Positions 14,872 to 18,267 of a stretch of DNA of 18,267 nucleotides are shown here, piece after piece. Numbering within the stretch: the stretch's first letter is position 1; every line of letters starts with the position of its first letter. This DNA is from Solirubrobacteraceae bacterium (lineage in GTDB: Bacteria > Actinomycetota > Thermoleophilia > Solirubrobacterales > Solirubrobacteraceae), in assembly GCA_016462625.1 (NCBI GenBank), contig JAEMSV010000074.1, positions 1-18,267 of the forward strand, given 5' to 3'. Position numbers and translations under genes: made by a program. The notes below the pieces were generated by a model. That model did not search any database. It was not told where the DNA came from and saw only the letters and a program-made list of their open reading frames with translations.

Positions 14872-14995
14872 CCTGGATGGGTGTGGCAGCGATGCGCGTC
14901 CCAGCACGTCCTTGACATGTAGAGCGTCTGTGTAAACCGCCACACTCGGCTACCCGACGGTAGTAATGCCCGTCACGTCCCCCTACGCTCGCTCC
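14872..14995 (+). promoter_or_regulatory. Promoter region of gabD2-choD: leaderless -10 and candidate operator
   Basis: TACGCT (14984-14989) lies 6 nt before the ATG at 14996, the same leaderless geometry as at 8480, with no Shine-Dalgarno. An inverted repeat CTACC-cgac-GGTAG (14950-14963) covers the region where the -35 would sit, so it is a candidate repressor site. Further upstream, TTGACA (14912-14917) has only a poor -10 downstream (TAAACC). No gene is visible here. Confidence 0.5.
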
Positions 14996-16612
14996 ATGAG
15001 CGCTCAGACACCCGCAGGCGGACCGCTGGTCGAGGGGCCCGCCGATCCCGAGCACGACCCGCGGGCGGCGTACGCGCTCGAACCCGACTACGTCGAGAAC
15101 CTCACCCGCCGGATCGTCGCGTCGAGCGGCCAGACCGTGCCGGTCGAGACGCCGCTGAGCGGGGCGCCGCTGGCGCACATCCCGCAGTCGACGCCGGTCG
15201 ACATCGCCGAGGCGTTCAGCCGGGCGCGCAAGGCGCAGCAGGCCTGGAGCCGGGTCAGCATCGACGAGCGCGCTGCGTGCCTGCTGCGGCTGCACGATCT
15301 CGTGCTCGACCGCCAGGACGAGATCATCGACCTGATCGTGTGGGAGTCGGGCAAGGCCCGCAAGCACGCGTTCGACGAGCCGCTGCACATCGCGCTGACC
15401 GCCCGCTACTACGCGCGTACGGCGCACGAGCACCTCGACACCAAGCGCAAGCTCGGCGTGGTCCCGGGCCTGACCCGGGTCGAGGTCAACCGGGTGCCCA
15501 AGGGCGTCGTCGGGATCATCAGCCCCTGGAACTACCCGTTCACGATGGCGCTCTGCGACGGCCTCCCGGCTCTGCTCGCCGGCAACGCAGTCGTCGCCAA
15601 GCCGGACGCCCAGACCATGCTCAGCGCGCTGCTCGGCGCCCAGCTGCTCGAGGAGGCCGGCTTCCCCGAGGACATCTGGCAGGTCGTCGCCGGCCCCGGC
15701 CGCGACCTCGGCCCGGAGATCATCGGCCGCTCCGACTACATCTGCTTCACCGGCTCGACGGCCACCGGCAAGATCATCGCCAAGGGCTGCGCCGAGAAGC
15801 TGATCGGCTGCTCGCTCGAGCTCGGCGGCAAGAACCCGATCCTGGTGCTGCGCGACGCCGACCTGGACAAGGCCGCGGAGGGCGCCGTACGTGCCTCCTT
15901 CTCGAACGCCGGACAGCTCTGCGTCTCGATGGAGCGGATGTTCGTCGCCGACCAGGTCTACGACCGGTTCGTCGACAAGTTCGTGTCCCGCACCGAGGCG
16001 ATGACGCTCGGCGCGACCCTCGAGTGGGGCAACGACATGGGCTCGCTGATCTCGCAGGACCAGCTCGACACCGTGACCCGGCACGTCGAGGACGCGGTCG
16101 CCAAGGGCGCCCGGGTGCTCGCCGGCGGCAAGGCCCGTCCCGACCTCGGCCCCTACTTCTTCGAGCCGACCATCCTCGAGGGCGTCACGCCGGAGATGAC
16201 CTGTTTCGGCGAGGAGACCTTCGGCCCGGTGATCTCGCTCTACCGCTTCCACGACGAGGCGGACGCCGTCGCCCGCGCCAACGACGGGGAGTACGGCCTC
16301 AACGCCTCGATCTACAGCCAGGACGGCGCCCGGGCCCGGGCGATCGCCCGCTACATCAAGTGCGGGACGGTCAACATCAACGAGGCGTTCGGTGCGACGT
16401 TCGCCTCCATCGACTCCCCGATGGGCGGCATGCGGCAGTCCGGCATGGGCCGCCGCCAGGGGAGCGAGGGCATCCACCGCTACACCGAGTCGCAGGCGGT
16501 CGCCACCCAGCGGCTGATCCGGTTCGCGCCGATGCTCGGGATGAGCGACGAGACCTACGGCAAGGTCATGACCGCCAACCTGCGGCTGATGAAGAAGCTG
16601 GGGCGCGCCTGA
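14996..16612 (+). CDS. gabD2: Succinate-semialdehyde dehydrogenase-type ALDH (GabD2-like)
   Basis: This 538-residue ALDH-superfamily enzyme is somewhat longer than usual because of a ~35-residue N-terminal extension and a C-terminal tail. Catalytic features are N179 in SPWNYPF, K202 in AKPDAQT, GSTATGK, base E275 in LELGGKNP and nucleophile C309 in NAGQLCVSMER. The ISPWNYP...LLAGNAVVAKPD and CSLELGGKNPI patterns closely follow mycobacterial GabD2, which converts succinate semialdehyde to succinate. The true substrate could be another semialdehyde. The ATG at 14996 is chosen over the in-frame ATG at 14966 because a leaderless-type -10 lies 6 nt upstream of it and would fall inside the longer version. 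Its TGA overlaps the ATG of choD by 1 nt (TGATG), giving tight coupling with the flavoprotein gene. Confidence 0.88.
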   Translation: MSAQTPAGGPLVEGPADPEHDPRAAYALEPDYVENLTRRIVASSGQTVPVETPLSGAPLAHIPQSTPVDIAEAFSRARKAQQAWSRVSIDERAACLLRLHDLVLDRQDEIIDLIVWESGKARKHAFDEPLHIALTARYYARTAHEHLDTKRKLGVVPGLTRVEVNRVPKGVVGIISPWNYPFTMALCDGLPALLAGNAVVAKPDAQTMLSALLGAQLLEEAGFPEDIWQVVAGPGRDLGPEIIGRSDYICFTGSTATGKIIAKGCAEKLIGCSLELGGKNPILVLRDADLDKAAEGAVRASFSNAGQLCVSMERMFVADQVYDRFVDKFVSRTEAMTLGATLEWGNDMGSLISQDQLDTVTRHVEDAVAKGARVLAGGKARPDLGPYFFEPTILEGVTPEMTCFGEETFGPVISLYRFHDEADAVARANDGEYGLNASIYSQDGARARAIARYIKCGTVNINEAFGATFASIDSPMGGMRQSGMGRRQGSEGIHRYTESQAVATQRLIRFAPMLGMSDETYGKVMTANLRLMKKLGRA

Positions 16613-18267
16613 TGGCCCAGGAAGCAGCCGAGTTCGACTTCGACGTCCTGGTCGTCGGCTCCGGCTTCGGCGGCTCGGTCACCGCGCTCCGGCTGACCGA
16701 GAAGGGCTACCGGGTCGGCGTGCTCGAGGCCGGCCCGCGGTTCAGCGACGACGACTTCTCGTCGGGCACCCGGGACATCAAGAAGTACCTCTGGGCGCCG
16801 GCGCTCGGCATGTACGGCATCCAGCGCATCGACGCCGTCCGGGACACGATGATCGTGGCCGGCGCGGGCGTCGGCGGCGGGTCGCTGGTCTACGCCAACA
16901 CGCTCTACGAGCCGCTGCCGGCGTTCTACAAGGACCCGCAGTGGAGCCACATCACCGACTGGAAGTCCGAGCTCGCGCCCTACTACGACCAGGCCAAGCG
17001 GATGCTCGGCGTGGTCGAGTACCCCTTCCGTACGCCGTCCGACGACGTGATGGAGAAGGTCGCCCAGGACATGGGCGTGGGCGACACGTTCCACCCGACG
17101 CCCGTCGGCGTCTTCTTCGGCGGTCCCGGCCAGGCGGGCGGGGAGCAGGTCGCGGACCCGTTCTTCGGCGGCGCCGGCCCCGACCGGCGTACCTGCATCA
17201 ACTGCGGCGAGTGCATGAGCGGCTGCCGCCACAACGCCAAGAACACCCTGGTCAAGAACTACCTCTACCTCGCCGAGCAGAACGGCGCCACGGTCCTCCC
17301 GCTGACCACGGTCACCCGGATCACGCCGCGCGCCGGCGACGGCGGCGGGTACGACGTCCGCGTCAAGTTCACCAAGGCGAAGACCAGGCGCGGCCAGAAG
17401 GTCCTCACCGCCGAGCACGTCGTGATGGCGGCCGCCTCGCTCGGCACCCAGAAGCTGCTGCACCGGATGAAGGACGAGGGCCACCTGTCCCGGCTGTCCG
17501 ACCGGCTCGGCTACCTGTCGCGCACCAACTCCGAGTCGATCCTCGGCGCGATCGCGCCCAAGAACGACCCGACCGACTACACGTACGGCGTCGCGATCAC
17601 CTCGTCGTTCCACCCCGACGAGGACACCCATGTCGAGCCGGTGCGCTACGGCAAGGGCTTCAACACGATGGCGATGCTGCAGACCGTGCTCACCGACGGC
17701 GCGCTCGACCCGTCGACCGGCGGCAAGACCCGGATCAAGACGTGGCTCAAGGAGATGGTCAAGCAGCGCACCAGCATCTTCGACCTCTACGACTTCAAGC
17801 ACTGGTCGGAGCGCACCGTCATCGCGCTGGTCATGCAGACCCTCGACAACTCGATCACGACGTACGGCAAGAAGGGCCCGTTCGGCACCTGGTTCATGAC
17901 CTCGAAGCAGGGTCATGGCGCCCCGAACCCGACCTGGATCCCGGTCGCCAACGAGACCGTACGCCGGATCGCCGCCCACCTGGGCGGCACCGCGGGCGGC
18001 AACATCGGCGAGCCGTTCGGGATGCCGCTGACCGCCCACTTCATCGGCGGCTGCGCGATCGGCGACTCACCCGAGACCGGCGTGGTCGACCCCTACCAGC
18101 GCGTCTACGGCCACCCGGGCCTGCACGTCGCCGACGGCTCCGCCATCTCCGCCAACCTCGGCGTGAACCCGTCCCTGACGATCACCGCCCAGGCCGAGCG
18201 CGCGATGTCCTTCTGGCCCAACAAGGGCGAGCCGGACCCCCGCCCCGAGCTCGGCGCCGCCTACCAG
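16612..18267 (+). CDS. choD: ChoD-type GMC oxidoreductase (cholesterol oxidase family), 3' truncated by the window
   Basis: The first 552 codons are open to the window edge. The relative from M. tuberculosis is about 578 residues, so little is missing. An FAD-binding Rossmann motif GSGFGGS (16-22) precedes VLEAG with E39. IVAGAGVGGGSLVYANTLYE (about 83-102) is the second flavin contact. A Cys cluster CINCGECMSGC (C195, C198, C201, C205) follows, then the GMC C-terminal active site with H476 in TAHFIGG and N519 in VNPSLTI, matching the His/Asn pair of class-I cholesterol oxidases. Segments such as GGSVTALRLTEKGYRVGVLE and WSHITDW are close to mycobacterial ChoD. It probably oxidises a 3-hydroxysteroid or another cyclic alcohol with FAD. 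Mycobacterial ChoD is not essential for cholesterol growth, so the substrate remains open. It overlaps the ALDH stop by 1 nt. Confidence 0.9.
   Translation, partial: MAQEAAEFDFDVLVVGSGFGGSVTALRLTEKGYRVGVLEAGPRFSDDDFSSGTRDIKKYLWAPALGMYGIQRIDAVRDTMIVAGAGVGGGSLVYANTLYEPLPAFYKDPQWSHITDWKSELAPYYDQAKRMLGVVEYPFRTPSDDVMEKVAQDMGVGDTFHPTPVGVFFGGPGQAGGEQVADPFFGGAGPDRRTCINCGECMSGCRHNAKNTLVKNYLYLAEQNGATVLPLTTVTRITPRAGDGGGYDVRVKFTKAKTRRGQKVLTAEHVVMAAASLGTQKLLHRMKDEGHLSRLSDRLGYLSRTNSESILGAIAPKNDPTDYTYGVAITSSFHPDEDTHVEPVRYGKGFNTMAMLQTVLTDGALDPSTGGKTRIKTWLKEMVKQRTSIFDLYDFKHWSERTVIALVMQTLDNSITTYGKKGPFGTWFMTSKQGHGAPNPTWIPVANETVRRIAAHLGGTAGGNIGEPFGMPLTAHFIGGCAIGDSPETGVVDPYQRVYGHPGLHVADGSAISANLGVNPSLTITAQAERAMSFWPNKGEPDPRPELGAAYQ

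Noticed and set aside
14765..16477. 570-codon minus-strand open frame
   Set aside because: It is antisense to the ALDH, whose catalytic residues are all present. The reverse reading has biased composition and no domain.
1..18267. CRISPR arrays, tRNA/rRNA genes, insertion sequences, integrases
   Set aside because: None was seen: no regularly spaced repeats, no tRNA-like or rRNA-like segment, and no transposase or recombinase motif in any plausible gene.

Overview
The window is uniformly high-GC DNA with actinobacterial features: strong G/C preference at third codon positions, frequent GTG starts, GTGA stop/start overlaps, leaderless-type promoters, an F420-dependent oxidoreductase and a KstR-type operator. 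A steroid-degrading Nocardioides-like organism fits best. That is inferred from gene content, because no rRNA or marker gene is present.

Layout. (1) 3-482 (+) is the 3' end of a gene whose product ends in a collagen-like Gly-X-Y remnant plus a C1q/TNF-like domain. (2) 495-2056 (-) is a two-gene operon: a DGPF/YCII protein translationally coupled to an ECF42-type sigma factor. (3) 2057-2219 is a divergent regulatory region. It holds a near-perfect KstR-like operator, TAGAAC-ac-GTTCTA, between a TTGACA -35 and a plausible -10, followed by a second perfect palindrome. (4) 2220-7086 (+) is a tight four-gene operon behind that operator: APH-family phosphotransferase, DUF7065/CrtC-like protein, aldehyde dehydrogenase and F420-dependent LLM oxidoreductase. 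It ends at a strong bidirectional hairpin (7112-7152). (5) 7154-8371 (-) is a single-AAA-domain ATPase, divergent from a small two-helix membrane protein (8480-8737, +).

(6) 8738-14995 is an accessory-looking block with three collinear genes (8830-9885, 9992-11956, 11962-14871) that use more A/T-ending codons than their neighbours. The middle protein reads as a bacterial relative of the animal CLCA family, with a CLCA-type N-domain, a vWA domain with intact MIDAS, and beta-sandwich domains. The expected zinc-protease HExxH is replaced by RHFAE, and there is no signal peptide. It is followed after 5 bp by a 969-residue protein with a long Ser/Thr-rich amphipathic segment, a coiled coil and a large C-terminal domain. 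It is preceded by a 351-residue protein I cannot assign. This trio is the best candidate in the window for an undescribed system.

(7) 14996-18267 (+) holds a GabD2-type semialdehyde dehydrogenase with a leaderless-type promoter and a candidate operator, overlapping by 1 nt a ChoD-type GMC/cholesterol-oxidase-family flavoprotein that runs off the window. The KstR-type operator, the ALDH/LLM operon and choD together suggest sterol or related lipid catabolism on both sides of the accessory block.
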